This document shows positions 17,135 to 25,376 of a stretch of DNA of 64,000 nt, piece after piece. Source of the stretch: Kiritimatiellaceae bacterium. Its GTDB lineage: Bacteria; Verrucomicrobiota; Kiritimatiellia; Kiritimatiellales; Tichowtungiaceae. Under the pieces are notes generated by a model that did no database searches, was not told the DNA's origin, and saw nothing but the letters and a program-made list of their open reading frames with translations. Location of the stretch: contig JABFQY010000005.1 of NCBI GenBank assembly GCA_013141415.1, positions 62,001 to 126,000 on the forward strand. The letters run 5' to 3'. The number at the start of each line of letters is the position of its first letter. The first letter of the stretch is position 1. A program made the translations under genes and the position numbers.

Positions 17135-17264
17135 GATTGCGGCGGAGCGGTTGCTCGGGAGTTTTTAGCCACAAAAAACACAAAAAGCTGTGGAGCGGGG
17201 AGTCCTTGTGGGTTTTTGGTGGCGAATCCCCGGGTTCGCCTTCCTAAACATCGGAAAATCGGGT

Positions 17265-17292
17265 TTGGCATCCCTCTTCATTCGTGTACATT
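17265..17292 (+). promoter_or_regulatory. Possible sigma-70-type promoter for purL
   Basis: TTGGCA (17265-17270), a 16-bp spacer and TACATT (17287-17292), about 30 bp upstream of the purL ATG. Assigned from consensus similarity only; spacing is slightly short. Confidence 0.3.
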
Positions 17293-17320
17293 TGCGGCCT
17301 CTTTTGAAAAAGGAATTCCT

Positions 17321-20300
17321 ATGATTTACCGTATTGAAATCGGACTGAAACAGGGTGTACCGGATGCACGCGGACGCGGCGTGATCGGCCGGGCGAAAAG
17401 TGCGCTCGGCATGAAGATTAAAGCCTGCCAGACGCGCGACGTTTATAAAGTGGACGCCAATATTAAGCGCGCCGAAGCGAAAGCCGTTCAGCTCGGCTTT
17501 GCCGATGCTGTAGTCGCCCGTTCCGCCCTTGGCCGTCTGAAAGCGCCTGGAACTTTCGACTGGATGCTTGAAATCGGCTTCAAGCCGGGCGTGACCGATA
17601 ACGTCGGGCGCACCGCCCGCGGCGCGATGGCCGATATTCTCGGCCGCGAACTGGCGTGGGAAGAGCAGGTTTACACCTCACTTCAGTATTTCCTCAAAGG
17701 CGACCTGACCCGCGAAGATATTTTGCATCTCGGCAAAGACCTGCTGGCCAATACGCTGATTCAGACCATTCAGGTTTTTTCCAAAGAAGAATGGCTGGCC
17801 GCCGAGCCTGACCTGACCGTTCCGGCCTTTACCGATCATCAGGAAATCAAAGTCAACGTCATCGAGCTGCCGGACGACGATGCCGCGCTGATGAAGATTT
17901 CCAGCGACGGCATCCTGTCGCTCTCACTCGACGAACTGCGCGTGATCCGTAATCACTACTTGAGTGATTCTGTGAAAGCCCATCGCGCCGAACTCGGCAT
18001 GCCCGTCTGGCCGACCGACGTCGAACTGGAGTGTATCGCCCAGACCTGGTCGGAGCACTGCTCTCACAAGGTGTTTGCCGGAACGATCGAATACAAGGAC
18101 GAAGAAACCGGCAAAGAAGAGATCATCAACTCGCTCTACAAAACCTATGTCAAAGCTTCGACGAAGAAGGTGGCTGAGAAAATCGACTGGCTGGTTTCGG
18201 TCTTCACCGACAACGCGGGCGTAATCAAATTTAACGAAGACCTCCATCTGGTCTATAAAGTTGAAACCCACAACTCGCCGTCGGCGCTCGATCCGTTCGG
18301 CGGTTCGATGACCGGTATTGTCGGCGTCAACCGCGACCCGATGGGCACCGGTATGGGTGCGCAGCTGGTTTCCAACGTCTGGGGCTACTGCCTCGGCTCG
18401 CCGTTCTATGATAAAGAAATTCCCGCCGGCCTGATGCATCCGCGCCGCATTCGCGACGGCGTGCACGACGGCGTAATCGCCGGCGGCAACGAATCGGGCG
18501 TTCCGTACAGCCGCGGCTTTGAATGTTTTGACGAGCGCTACCTCGGCAAGCCGCTGGTTTATTGCGGCACGATGGGAACCCTGCCGGTCAACGTCGGCGG
18601 ACGTCCTTCCGAGCGTAAAGAAATCAAGGTCGGCGACTGGACTGTCATGTGCGGCGGCCGTATCGGCAAAGACGGTATTCACGGCGCAACCTTTTCATCC
18701 GAAGAACTCCGCACGGAATCGCCGGCGCAGGCGGTGCAGATCGGCGACCCGCTCACCCAGCGCAAGCTCTACGAATTCCTGATGGAAGCGCGCGACCTCG
18801 GTCTCTTCCGCTGTATCACCGACAACGGCGCGGGCGGCATTTCCTGCTCGTTCGGCGAAATGGGCAAATATTCCGGCGGCTGCGAGTGCGAACTCAAAGA
18901 CGCGCCGCTCAAATATGAAGGACTCCAGCCGTGGGAAATTCTGGTTTCCGAAGCGCAGGAGCGCATGACGCTGGCCGTGCAACCCGAATGCCGCGACGCG
19001 TTTGAAAAATTGGCCAAACAACGCGATGTCGAAGCCGCCTTTATGGGCAAATACAACGACTCTGGCTACTTCACCGTGAAGTACGACGGCAAAGTGGTCG
19101 CCAGTCTCGACATGAATTTCCTCTACGAAACCGGCTGTCCGAAACTCCACATGAAGGGCGTCTGGAAGAAACCCGAAATTCCGGTGCCGGAAAAAGCGCG
19201 CGGCGGAAACCGCACCAAATCGCTCCGGCAGATGATGGGCCGCCTGAACATTTGCTCTCGCGAATACAAGAGCCGTATCTACGACGGCGAGGTCAAAGGT
19301 CTTTCCGTGGTGAAACCGTTTGTCGGCGTCAACGCCGACGTGCCGTCCGACGCGACGGTCATGCGCATTGAATACAACAAGGATCGCGGCGCAATTCTGG
19401 CCGAAGGGATCAATCCGTGGTTTTCCGATATCGACACCTACCACATGACCGCATCGGTCATCGACGAATCAATTCGCCGCGTCATCAGCGTTGGCGGACG
19501 GCTCGACCGCATCGCCATTCTCGATAACTTCTGCTGGCCCGATCCGGTGCAGTCACCCAAGACGCCCGACGGTGAATACAAGATGGCACAGCTCGTCCGC
19601 TCCAACAAAGCGCTCTACGACTACACCATCGCGTTCGGCACGCCGGCGGTTTCCGGTAAGGACTCCTGCAAGAACGACTCGACGCGCGGCGGTAAGAAAA
19701 TCTCCATTCCGCCGACGCTTCTCATCTCCTCGATCGGTCAGATCGATGACGTGCGTAAGGCCGTTACCATGCCGCTGAAAGAAGCGGGCAGTTTGATCTA
19801 CATGGTCGGCGTGACGAAGAACGAGCTCGGCGCTTCGGAGTGGAACCGCATGCTTGCTGAAGAGCAGGGCAGTCCGTGGAACTACGGCGGCGACGTGCCG
19901 ACCGTGGATGCCAAAGCCGCGCTGGCGATTTACCGCGCGATGAATCAGGCGGCTGATCAGGGAATTCTGCTTTCGTCGCATACGCCGTCGAAAGGCGGAC
20001 TGGCTGTCGGCTTCGCACTCATCTGTATGGGCGGCGGACTCGGCGCGGAAATCGATCTCGCGAAAGTTCCGACCCCTGGAAAGCGAAAACTCAAAGACGA
20101 CCAGATTCTCTTCTCGGAATCCAACAGCCGTTTCATCGTTTCGGTAAAACCGGAAAACGTCGCACGGTTTGAATCGCTGTTCGCCAACCTGCCGGTCGCG
20201 CAGATCGGAACCGTCACCGCCGACAAAAAGCTGATCGTCAAAGGCGTTAAAGGTGCAACGCGCATCGACACCGATCTCGAAATGCTCCGCAAACCGTTCA

Positions 20301-20323
20301 AGAAAACGCTCTACGGCATTTAA
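17321..20323 (+). CDS. purL: Phosphoribosylformylglycinamidine synthase, PurL with N-terminal PurS-like domains
   Basis: ATP-dependent amidation of FGAR to FGAM in purine synthesis. AAAGGAATTCCT before the ATG at 17321 decides the start (1000 aa). Residues 1-80 (YRIEIGLKQGVPDARGRG) and about 85-165 (WMLEIGFKPGVTDNVGRTA) look like two PurS-type domains. The catalytic core follows: HSPSALDPFGG-type loop (ETHNSPSALDPFGGSMTGIV), GVPYSRGFECF, TDNGAGG and the second AIR-synthase-like half with SHTPSKGGLAVG. The glutaminase is absent here and encoded separately as purQ. The TAA stop overlaps the pabBC ATG (TAATG), so expression is coupled. Confidence 0.93.
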   Translation: MIYRIEIGLKQGVPDARGRGVIGRAKSALGMKIKACQTRDVYKVDANIKRAEAKAVQLGFADAVVARSALGRLKAPGTFDWMLEIGFKPGVTDNVGRTARGAMADILGRELAWEEQVYTSLQYFLKGDLTREDILHLGKDLLANTLIQTIQVFSKEEWLAAEPDLTVPAFTDHQEIKVNVIELPDDDAALMKISSDGILSLSLDELRVIRNHYLSDSVKAHRAELGMPVWPTDVELECIAQTWSEHCSHKVFAGTIEYKDEETGKEEIINSLYKTYVKASTKKVAEKIDWLVSVFTDNAGVIKFNEDLHLVYKVETHNSPSALDPFGGSMTGIVGVNRDPMGTGMGAQLVSNVWGYCLGSPFYDKEIPAGLMHPRRIRDGVHDGVIAGGNESGVPYSRGFECFDERYLGKPLVYCGTMGTLPVNVGGRPSERKEIKVGDWTVMCGGRIGKDGIHGATFSSEELRTESPAQAVQIGDPLTQRKLYEFLMEARDLGLFRCITDNGAGGISCSFGEMGKYSGGCECELKDAPLKYEGLQPWEILVSEAQERMTLAVQPECRDAFEKLAKQRDVEAAFMGKYNDSGYFTVKYDGKVVASLDMNFLYETGCPKLHMKGVWKKPEIPVPEKARGGNRTKSLRQMMGRLNICSREYKSRIYDGEVKGLSVVKPFVGVNADVPSDATVMRIEYNKDRGAILAEGINPWFSDIDTYHMTASVIDESIRRVISVGGRLDRIAILDNFCWPDPVQSPKTPDGEYKMAQLVRSNKALYDYTIAFGTPAVSGKDSCKNDSTRGGKKISIPPTLLISSIGQIDDVRKAVTMPLKEAGSLIYMVGVTKNELGASEWNRMLAEEQGSPWNYGGDVPTVDAKAALAIYRAMNQAADQGILLSSHTPSKGGLAVGFALICMGGGLGAEIDLAKVPTPGKRKLKDDQILFSESNSRFIVSVKPENVARFESLFANLPVAQIGTVTADKKLIVKGVKGATRIDTDLEMLRKPFKKTLYGI

Positions 20324-22107
20324 TGAATGTTTTGCTCCAGCACGGAAACGGCTGGCTTCGATTTGCGGAGCCGGTCGAAGTGCTGACGGCGCGCACATCG
20401 GATGAAGTTTATGAATGTCTGAAGAAAATCGAAACCAGCGGACTGTGGGCCGCTGGCTTTGTTTCCTACGAAGCCTCCGTCACGTTTGATGATGCGCTGA
20501 AAACTCATGTGCAGGGCGGGCTGCCGCTTTTGCAGTTCGGGCTGTTTAAAAATGTGGAGCAGACATCCCTGTCTGCTCAAATGCACAGGCAAGGATGCCT
20601 GCGCCACTATCAGCTTGGTGAGTGGAAGCCATCGGTGTCGCGGGGCGAATACGGCGAGGCGATCACGAAGATCAAAGAGCACATCGCGGCAGGCGATACC
20701 TATCAGGTCAATTATACCTTCCGGCTGAACGCGGAATTTTCCGGTTCGCCGTTCGACTTTTTCTGTGATCTGGCCGCCGCCCAGCAGGGCCGCTACGCTG
20801 CATTCATTGAAACGGATGAGTTTGCGATTTGTTCGGCGTCGCCGGAACTTTTCTTCGAACTCAACGACGGCGTGATTACTTCCCGGCCGATGAAGGGAAC
20901 TAAGTCCCGTGCGCTGACGGCGGTAGCCGACCGCGCCGCCGCCGAAGCGTTGAAGAATTCGGCGAAGGACTGCGCGGAAAACATCATGATCGTCGATATG
21001 ATCCGTAACGATATCGGCCGCATCGCCGAGGCCGGTTCGGTCGAAACGGTTAGCCGGTTCGATGTAGAAAAATATCCAACCGTCTGGCAGTTGACTTCCA
21101 CCGTACGGGGTCAGGCCTTGACTTTTGCTAAACAGCAAAAGTCAAGGCCTGACCCCCTCCCGGTATTTAGGGCGCTGTTTCCTTGTGCGTCCATCACCGG
21201 TGCGCCGAAGGCGAAGACGATGGAGATTATCCGGAGTTTGGAAAAGTCGCCGCGCGGTGTTTATACCGGTGCAATCGGGTTTATCGCGCCGGACGGCGCG
21301 GCACAGTTCAGCGTAGCAATCCGTACAGCCGTAGTGGATCGGATTAATGGATCGGTGGAGTATGGGATTGGTGGAGGAATTGTGTGGGATTCCAATCCGG
21401 AAGATGAATATCGCGAGGCGTTGTCCAAGGCGGCGATCTTGACGAAGAAGATGCCAGAGTTCCAGCTTCTGGAAACAATGCGTTGGGAAAATGGAGAAAT
21501 CTTTTTGCTGGAGCGGCATTTAAAGCGGCTGGCGGAGTCGGCTGAGTATTTTGATTTTGAATGTGATCTGGCAAATATCCGTAGCGCATTGAATGAATGC
21601 TGTAGGCCCGGTGACCCCACCGGGCGGACGCCGTGTGAGGGCACACGGCCTACAAAGATTCGCCTGTTATTAAACCAGAGCGGTGCATTTGAAGTTCAGA
21701 CCTCTGAAATACAACGCGGTGAGGGCACCGCGTCTACGTTGGCGATCGCGAAAGAGCCGGTCGATTCCGGCGATGTGTTTCTTTATCACAAGACGACGAA
21801 CCGCGCTGTTTACGAAAAAGCGAAGGCCGATTTCCCTGAGGCTAACGATGTTCTGCTGTTCAATGAGCGCGGCGAGGTGACGGAGAGTTGTATTGCCAAT
21901 GTGGTGATCGAGCTGGATGGACGCAAGGTGACTCCGCCGGTTTCCTGCGGATTATTGGCAGGGACGTTTCGCGATGACCTGCTCGAACGGGGTGAAATCT
22001 GCGAGCAGGTTATAACATTGGATGATCTCAAGCGTGCAGATGCAATCTGCCTGATAAATTCTGTTCGCAAATGGCGGAAGGTTTCTGTTAACTGGGCGGC
22101 CTTATGA
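20323..22107 (+). CDS. pabBC: Aminodeoxychorismate synthase component I / aminodeoxychorismate lyase fusion
   Basis: Makes 4-aminobenzoate for folate. The PabB half (about 1-385) has SRPMKGTKSR, IVDMIRNDIGRIA, LFPCASITGAPKAKTMEII and GIGGGIVWDSNPEDE. The PabC half (about 390-594) is a fold-type IV PLP enzyme with the lysine in FLYHKTTNR and ERGEVTESCIANVV. Four palindromic segments lie inside the frame at about residues 77-95, 262-278, 427-444 and 464-470, all without stops. The gene sits between purL (TAATG overlap) and purQ (4-bp overlap), tying folate to purine synthesis. The amidotransferase PabA is not in the window. Confidence 0.92.
   Translation: MNVLLQHGNGWLRFAEPVEVLTARTSDEVYECLKKIETSGLWAAGFVSYEASVTFDDALKTHVQGGLPLLQFGLFKNVEQTSLSAQMHRQGCLRHYQLGEWKPSVSRGEYGEAITKIKEHIAAGDTYQVNYTFRLNAEFSGSPFDFFCDLAAAQQGRYAAFIETDEFAICSASPELFFELNDGVITSRPMKGTKSRALTAVADRAAAEALKNSAKDCAENIMIVDMIRNDIGRIAEAGSVETVSRFDVEKYPTVWQLTSTVRGQALTFAKQQKSRPDPLPVFRALFPCASITGAPKAKTMEIIRSLEKSPRGVYTGAIGFIAPDGAAQFSVAIRTAVVDRINGSVEYGIGGGIVWDSNPEDEYREALSKAAILTKKMPEFQLLETMRWENGEIFLLERHLKRLAESAEYFDFECDLANIRSALNECCRPGDPTGRTPCEGTRPTKIRLLLNQSGAFEVQTSEIQRGEGTASTLAIAKEPVDSGDVFLYHKTTNRAVYEKAKADFPEANDVLLFNERGEVTESCIANVVIELDGRKVTPPVSCGLLAGTFRDDLLERGEICEQVITLDDLKRADAICLINSVRKWRKVSVNWAAL
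20553..20608. repeat. In-frame inverted repeat in pabBC (GCAGGCATCC type)
   Basis: GGAGCAGACATCCCTGTCTG then CAGGCAAGGATGCCTGCGCC form an imperfect long palindrome; each half is itself a small hairpin. It is translated as NVEQTSLSAQMHRQGCLRHY in the PabB N-terminal domain. Related in plan to the GTAGGACAGGCTTCC elements at 22898 and 28091. Confidence 0.75.
21107..21156. repeat. In-frame perfect 23-bp inverted repeat in pabBC
   Basis: Left arm 21107-21129 (GGGGTCAGGCCTTGACTTTT plus GCT), loop AAAC, right arm 21134-21156, all 23 bp matching. It is translated as GQALTFAKQQKSRPDPL between the conserved TVRG and LFPCASITGAPK motifs, where family members usually have a shorter link. Confidence 0.85.
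21601..21654. repeat. In-frame compound inverted repeat in pabBC (TGTAGG...CCTACA)
   Basis: Outer arms TGTAGG and CCTACA enclose two hairpins, CCCGGTG-ACC-CCACCGGG and CCGTGTG-AGGG-CACACGG. It is translated as CCRPGDPTGRTPCEGTRPTK in the PabC half. The outer arms and CCGGTG core recur in the element before prmC (46688-46757). Confidence 0.8.
21714..21733. repeat. In-frame short hairpin in pabBC
   Basis: ACGCGGTG-AGGG-CACCGCGT, translated within IQRGEGTASTLAIAK. The GTGAGGGCAC centre matches the second hairpin of the 21601-21654 element, suggesting a shared origin. Confidence 0.6.
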
Positions 22108-22901
22108 AACCTAAGATTTTGATTATTACGGGCTACGGCGTGAACTGTGAAGCGGAGTCGGCGCGGGCATGGGAGCTGGCAGGCGGCGAACCGGTTAAGG
22201 TTCATCTGAATGACCTGCTGGACAATCCGGCGCAGATGCGCGGCTTTCAGGGGTTGATGTTCATCGGCGGCTTTTCCTACGGCGACCACATGACCAGCGG
22301 CCACGTTTTTGCCCTGCGGGTGAAACATCATCTGCGCGAAGAACTCCAGAAGTTTATCGACGATAAGAAAATCATCCTCGGCGTCTGCAACGGTTTCCAG
22401 ACCATGACGAAGATCGGTCTGCTTCCAGGGCTGAACGGCGAATACTTTGCGCCGAAGGTGTCGCTGATGCAGAACGACTGCGGCCACTTTCAGAATTTCT
22501 GGGTCAACCTGAAGTTTGAGGCCAAGTCGCCGTGCATCTTCACTAAAGGATTCGACACGATGCCGCTGCCGGTCCGCCACGGCGAAGGCAAGATTTTCAC
22601 CACCGACAAGACGGTGATTGAACAGATCGAATCGCTCGGCTGCGCCGCCGCGCGCTATGCGGACGGCTTCGGCAGTCCGACCATGGACTTTCCGGCCAAT
22701 CCGAACGGCTCGCTCAATGCGATTGCCGGACTATGCGACCCGACCGGACGCATCTTCGGCCTGATGCCGCATCCCGAGGCTTATCTTTTTCCGGAAAATC
22801 ATCCCAACTGGGATATTCAAAAACTGAACGGCACGCTTCCCGCGCAGGGGCTCGGCCTGAAGTTCTTCGAGAACGGCGTGAAGTATCTCGCCGGAAAGTA
22901 G
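22104..22901 (+). CDS. purQ: Phosphoribosylformylglycinamidine synthase glutaminase subunit
   Basis: Class I glutamine amidotransferase that supplies ammonia to PurL. The 265 aa are somewhat longer than compact PurQ (about 225) and closer to the glutaminase domain of large PurL. It begins ILIITGYGVNCEAESARAWE; the catalytic Cys is in LGVCNGFQ (about 94) and the His-Glu pair in LMPHPEAY (about 216-218). Start overlaps pabBC by 4 bp (ATGA). The TAG stop (22899-22901) lies inside the GTAGGACAGCC repeat, so the repeat itself ends the gene. Part of the purL-pabBC-purQ coupled unit. Confidence 0.93.
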   Translation: MKPKILIITGYGVNCEAESARAWELAGGEPVKVHLNDLLDNPAQMRGFQGLMFIGGFSYGDHMTSGHVFALRVKHHLREELQKFIDDKKIILGVCNGFQTMTKIGLLPGLNGEYFAPKVSLMQNDCGHFQNFWVNLKFEAKSPCIFTKGFDTMPLPVRHGEGKIFTTDKTVIEQIESLGCAAARYADGFGSPTMDFPANPNGSLNAIAGLCDPTGRIFGLMPHPEAYLFPENHPNWDIQKLNGTLPAQGLGLKFFENGVKYLAGK

Positions 22902-22945
22902 GACAGCCATCTTGGCTGTCCAGACAGGCTTGAAGCCTGTCCTAC
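22898..22945. repeat. GTAGGACAG inverted-repeat element supplying the purQ stop
   Basis: GTAGGACAGCCATCTTGGCT plus GTCC, then AGACAGGCTTGAAGCCTGTC plus CTAC. Outer arms GTAGGACAG and CTGTCCTAC pair; each half forms an internal hairpin. The purQ TAG is bases 2-4 of the element. Related to the in-frame element at 28091-28162. Confidence 0.85.
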
Positions 22946-23043
22946 GTTGATTTTCCCAAAAGAGGCATTGACGGAACGGGGCTTTCCACGTAAAACGCCC
23001 GCTTGCTTAGGGGATAGGCCCACCATACTAAAGGAGAAATACC

Positions 23044-24144
23044 ATGGCAGTTATTGATTTCGGCGGCACAAAAGAAACCGTCGTCACCCGCAAAGAGTTT
23101 TCGCTGGCGAAGGCTCGCAAAGTTCTGAAAAACGAAGTGATCGCGGTGATCGGCTACGGCGTACAGGGCCCGGCTCAGGCGCTCAACCTGCGCGACAACG
23201 GCTTCAACGTCATCATCGGCCAGTCCAAGCAGTTCATGCAGGACTGGAACCGCGCCATCAAAGACGGGTTCGTCCCCGGCAAAACGCTGTTTGAAATCGA
23301 AGAAGCGGTTCAGAAGGGAACGGTTATTCAGTACCTTCTTTCCGACGCCGCCCAGAAACTTTGCTGGCCGCAGATTAAGAAAAACCTGAAAGCGGGCGAC
23401 GCCCTCTACTTCAGCCACGGCTTCTCGATCGTTTATAAAGATCTGACCAAAATCATCCCGCCGACCAACGTCGATGTTCTGCTGGTCGCCCCGAAAGGTT
23501 CCGGCCTGAACGTTCGCCGTAACTTCCTGACCGGCGCAGGCATCAACTCCAGCTTCGGCGTATTCCAAGATGCCACCGGCCGCGCCGAAGAGCGCTGCAT
23601 GGCTCTGGGTATCGGTATCGGTTCCGGCTACCTATTCCCGACCACCTTCGAAAAAGAAGTGACTTCCGACCTCGTCGGCGAACGCGGCGTCCTGATGGGC
23701 TGTCTCGCTGGTGTCATGGAAGCGCAGTACGAAGTGCTCCGCAAGAACGGCCATAGCCCGTCCGAAGCGTTTAACGAAACGGTTGAAGAGCTCACCCAGA
23801 GCCTGATCCGCCTCGTCGACGAAAACGGCATGGACTGGATGTTTTCGAACTGCTCCGCCACCGCCCAGCGCGGCGCGCTGGACTGGGCTCCGAAGTTCAA
23901 GAAAGCCACGCTGCCGGTATTCAATGACCTCTACAAAGCGGTCAAAACGAAATCCGAAGCCAAGCGCGTGCTGAAAGTCTGCGGCGCCAAGGACTACAAA
24001 GTCCGTCTGACCGCAGAACTGAAAGCCATCCACGACTCCGAAATGTGGCAGGCTGGTGCAGCTTCCCGCTCGCTCCGTCCGAAAGGCGAAGCCAAAGTGA
24101 TTGCCAAAGGCACCAAAGGTGTCGGCGGTCGCGCCACCAACTAA
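23044..24144 (+). CDS. ilvC: Ketol-acid reductoisomerase
   Basis: Converts acetolactate or acetohydroxybutyrate to dihydroxy acids with NADPH and Mg in branched-chain amino acid synthesis. The Rossmann motif VIGYGVQGPAQALNLRD (about 34-50) and the KGSG loop (VAPKGSGLNVRRNF) are clear, followed by two acidic metal-binding helices (SDLVGERGVLMG; NETVEELTQSLIRLVDENG). The first part and length (366 aa) place it near class I enzymes. AAAGGAG precedes the ATG. A strong terminator follows. Confidence 0.95.
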   Translation: MAVIDFGGTKETVVTRKEFSLAKARKVLKNEVIAVIGYGVQGPAQALNLRDNGFNVIIGQSKQFMQDWNRAIKDGFVPGKTLFEIEEAVQKGTVIQYLLSDAAQKLCWPQIKKNLKAGDALYFSHGFSIVYKDLTKIIPPTNVDVLLVAPKGSGLNVRRNFLTGAGINSSFGVFQDATGRAEERCMALGIGIGSGYLFPTTFEKEVTSDLVGERGVLMGCLAGVMEAQYEVLRKNGHSPSEAFNETVEELTQSLIRLVDENGMDWMFSNCSATAQRGALDWAPKFKKATLPVFNDLYKAVKTKSEAKRVLKVCGAKDYKVRLTAELKAIHDSEMWQAGAASRSLRPKGEAKVIAKGTKGVGGRATN

Positions 24145-24168
24145 AGTCTGACTCCATCAGACGACGAA

Positions 24169-24198
24169 ACGGGCTCTCAATCGAGAGCCCGTTTTTTT
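24169..24198 (+). terminator. Rho-independent terminator of ilvC
   Basis: ACGGGCTCTC-AATC-GAGAGCCCGT, perfect 10-bp stem with a 4-nt loop, followed by TTTTTTT, 25 bp after the ilvC stop. Confidence 0.93.
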
Positions 24199-24219
24199 GT
24201 GAGGCTTGTGGGGCCATTC

Positions 24220-24636
24220 CTAATCGGTCTGTTTTGCAAAATCAGCTGAGAATAGATATTTCAGGCGAATTCGAACTGGTACATCATTAATAGCTGGAAT
24301 GTAGGGATGTGTCGTGACGACTGCCTCTATTCGATCTTCAAATGGGCAGTTCGTACACTTCCGAATATTTTTGACGGTCAGAATATTATTGGTACTTAGT
24401 ATGTGCCTGCTGATTAACTCCGGCCCGCTCCACGTCGGGTGTATCGGGCTAATTTTATAGTAATCGATTTCTGATCCATATCCCGGTGGTGCATTAACTC
24501 CCGAAATATACATATCACTCGTTAGCACGTAATGCTTCCCAATGAGGGAGCTGTATTCTGGAAGACGGCTGATATCTTTGTATCTCGCGATACAGCCGTT
24601 CAGCAACAGCAGGACGAGACAGATCAGTTTTTTCAT
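24220..24636 (-). CDS. Lipoprotein of unknown function
   Basis: A 138-aa protein starting MKKLICLVLLLLNGCIARYK. The lipobox LLNGC places the lipidated Cys at about residue 15, so the mature protein is predicted to be membrane-anchored outside the cytoplasm. It contains a CTNC pair (about 92-95) that could be a disulfide or metal site and is otherwise beta-rich with no recognised domain. AAGGG precedes the ATG. It is convergent with ilvC and AT-richer than its neighbours. Confidence 0.7.
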   Translation of the reverse strand: MKKLICLVLLLLNGCIARYKDISRLPEYSSLIGKHYVLTSDMYISGVNAPPGYGSEIDYYKISPIHPTWSGPELISRHILSTNNILTVKNIRKCTNCPFEDRIEAVVTTHPYIPAINDVPVRIRLKYLFSADFAKQTD

Positions 24637-24705
24637 TCGGATGCCCTTCTGTTTGTTGCGGCCGAAGGGTAGGAGGCTGGCGGGCGGCTGTCAATTCGCA
24701 TGAAT

Positions 24706-24771
24706 GTAGACGCGACGCCCTCGTCGCGTTGTCTGTTGAGGGGGGGGACGCGACGAGGGCGTCGCGTCTAC
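24706..24771. repeat. VDATPS-type palindromic element, intergenic copy
   Basis: Arms of 24 bp, GTAGACGCGACGCCCTCGTC plus GCGT at 24706-24729 and the exact reverse complement at 24748-24771, around an 18-nt G-rich loop. This is the only copy in the window outside a gene; five others are inside prmC and the AddB-like gene. Confidence 0.9.
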
Positions 24772-24867
24772 GCTTCCAAACATTGGGAATCCAGCCCCCG
24801 GCCCAGTCATCAATCCACCCTTCCAGTATTCCATTCTCCACCCCCGGTTTTTTATTGGATATTGCAG

Positions 24868-24896
24868 TTTACAAGGGCGGGGGGCGTCTATATATT
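24868..24896 (+). promoter_or_regulatory. Probable rpsO promoter
   Basis: TTTACA (24868-24873), 17-bp spacer, TATATT (24891-24896), about 55 bp upstream of the rpsO start. Assigned by consensus only. Confidence 0.45.
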
Positions 24897-24950
24897 GTCG
24901 CGCTCAACGATAGAAGTAGTAAGAAGAAGAGAGTTAAGAAGGAGCCGTAA

Positions 24951-25214
24951 GTGGATACAGCAGTTAAAGCGGAAACCAGAAAAGAATATCAGCGCAGCGA
25001 CCGGGATACCGGATCCGTTGAAGTGCAGGTTGCACTGCTGACGAAGCATGTAGAAGCACTCACCGTGCATCTCCAGAGCCACAAAAAGGACAACAGCACC
25101 CGTCGCGGTTTGATCACCATGGTCAACAACCGCAAAAAGCTGCTGAGCTATCTGTCCAGAACAGATAACCCGCGCTATAAAGAGCTGATTCAGCGTCTTG
25201 GTTTGCGCCACTAA
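24951..25214 (+). CDS. rpsO: 30S ribosomal protein S15
   Basis: Primary 16S rRNA-binding protein of the small subunit platform, 87 aa. The signature LTKHVEALTVHLQSHKKDNS and RRGLITMVNNRKKLLSYL is unmistakable. It starts with GTG at 24951 behind AAGGAG. A terminator follows, then pnp, the usual rpsO-pnp order of bacteria. Confidence 0.97.
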   Translation: MDTAVKAETRKEYQRSDRDTGSVEVQVALLTKHVEALTVHLQSHKKDNSTRRGLITMVNNRKKLLSYLSRTDNPRYKELIQRLGLRH

Positions 25215-25228
25215 GAATACCGAGGACG

Positions 25229-25255
25229 GCCCCGTTCACGACGGGGCTGTTTTGT
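25229..25255 (+). terminator. Terminator or attenuator between rpsO and pnp
   Basis: GCCCCGT-TCACG-ACGGGGC followed by TGTTTTG. The T-run is short, so partial readthrough into pnp is likely. Confidence 0.65.
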
Positions 25256-25376
25256 TTCCGGGGAATCCCCCGTTCCAACACAGCGCCCTTTGCGGGCCGC
25301 CCGTTAATCCACCTCAGAGGCACGCATCCGCCTCGCCCGGCTCCCGGAAGTCATGGATGCAGAAGGAAAAAGAGAA

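Larger units (their letters stand above)
16630..17320. other. Intergenic region of about 690 bp with a gene remnant and repeats
   Basis: Contains a frameshifted BRO-type gene remnant (16697-17025), a near-perfect 45-bp palindrome (17090-17134), a GCCACAAAAA-type imperfect inverted repeat (about 17164-17221), a possible promoter and the purL ribosome-binding site. No intact gene is supported; a 155-aa reading frame at 16780-17247 is the second half of the remnant plus repeat sequence. Confidence 0.65.
24637..24950. other. Intergenic region of about 310 bp before rpsO
   Basis: Holds a GTAGACGCGACGCCC-type palindrome (24706-24771), a degenerate TTCCAAACATTGGGAA motif (24774-24789), a C-rich stretch and the rpsO promoter and leader. 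No open reading frame in it looks like a gene. Confidence 0.6.

Noticed and set aside
24738-24748. G-run as a slippage or G-quadruplex control site
   Set aside because: It is the loop of the intergenic palindrome, and a single G-run cannot form a quadruplex by itself.
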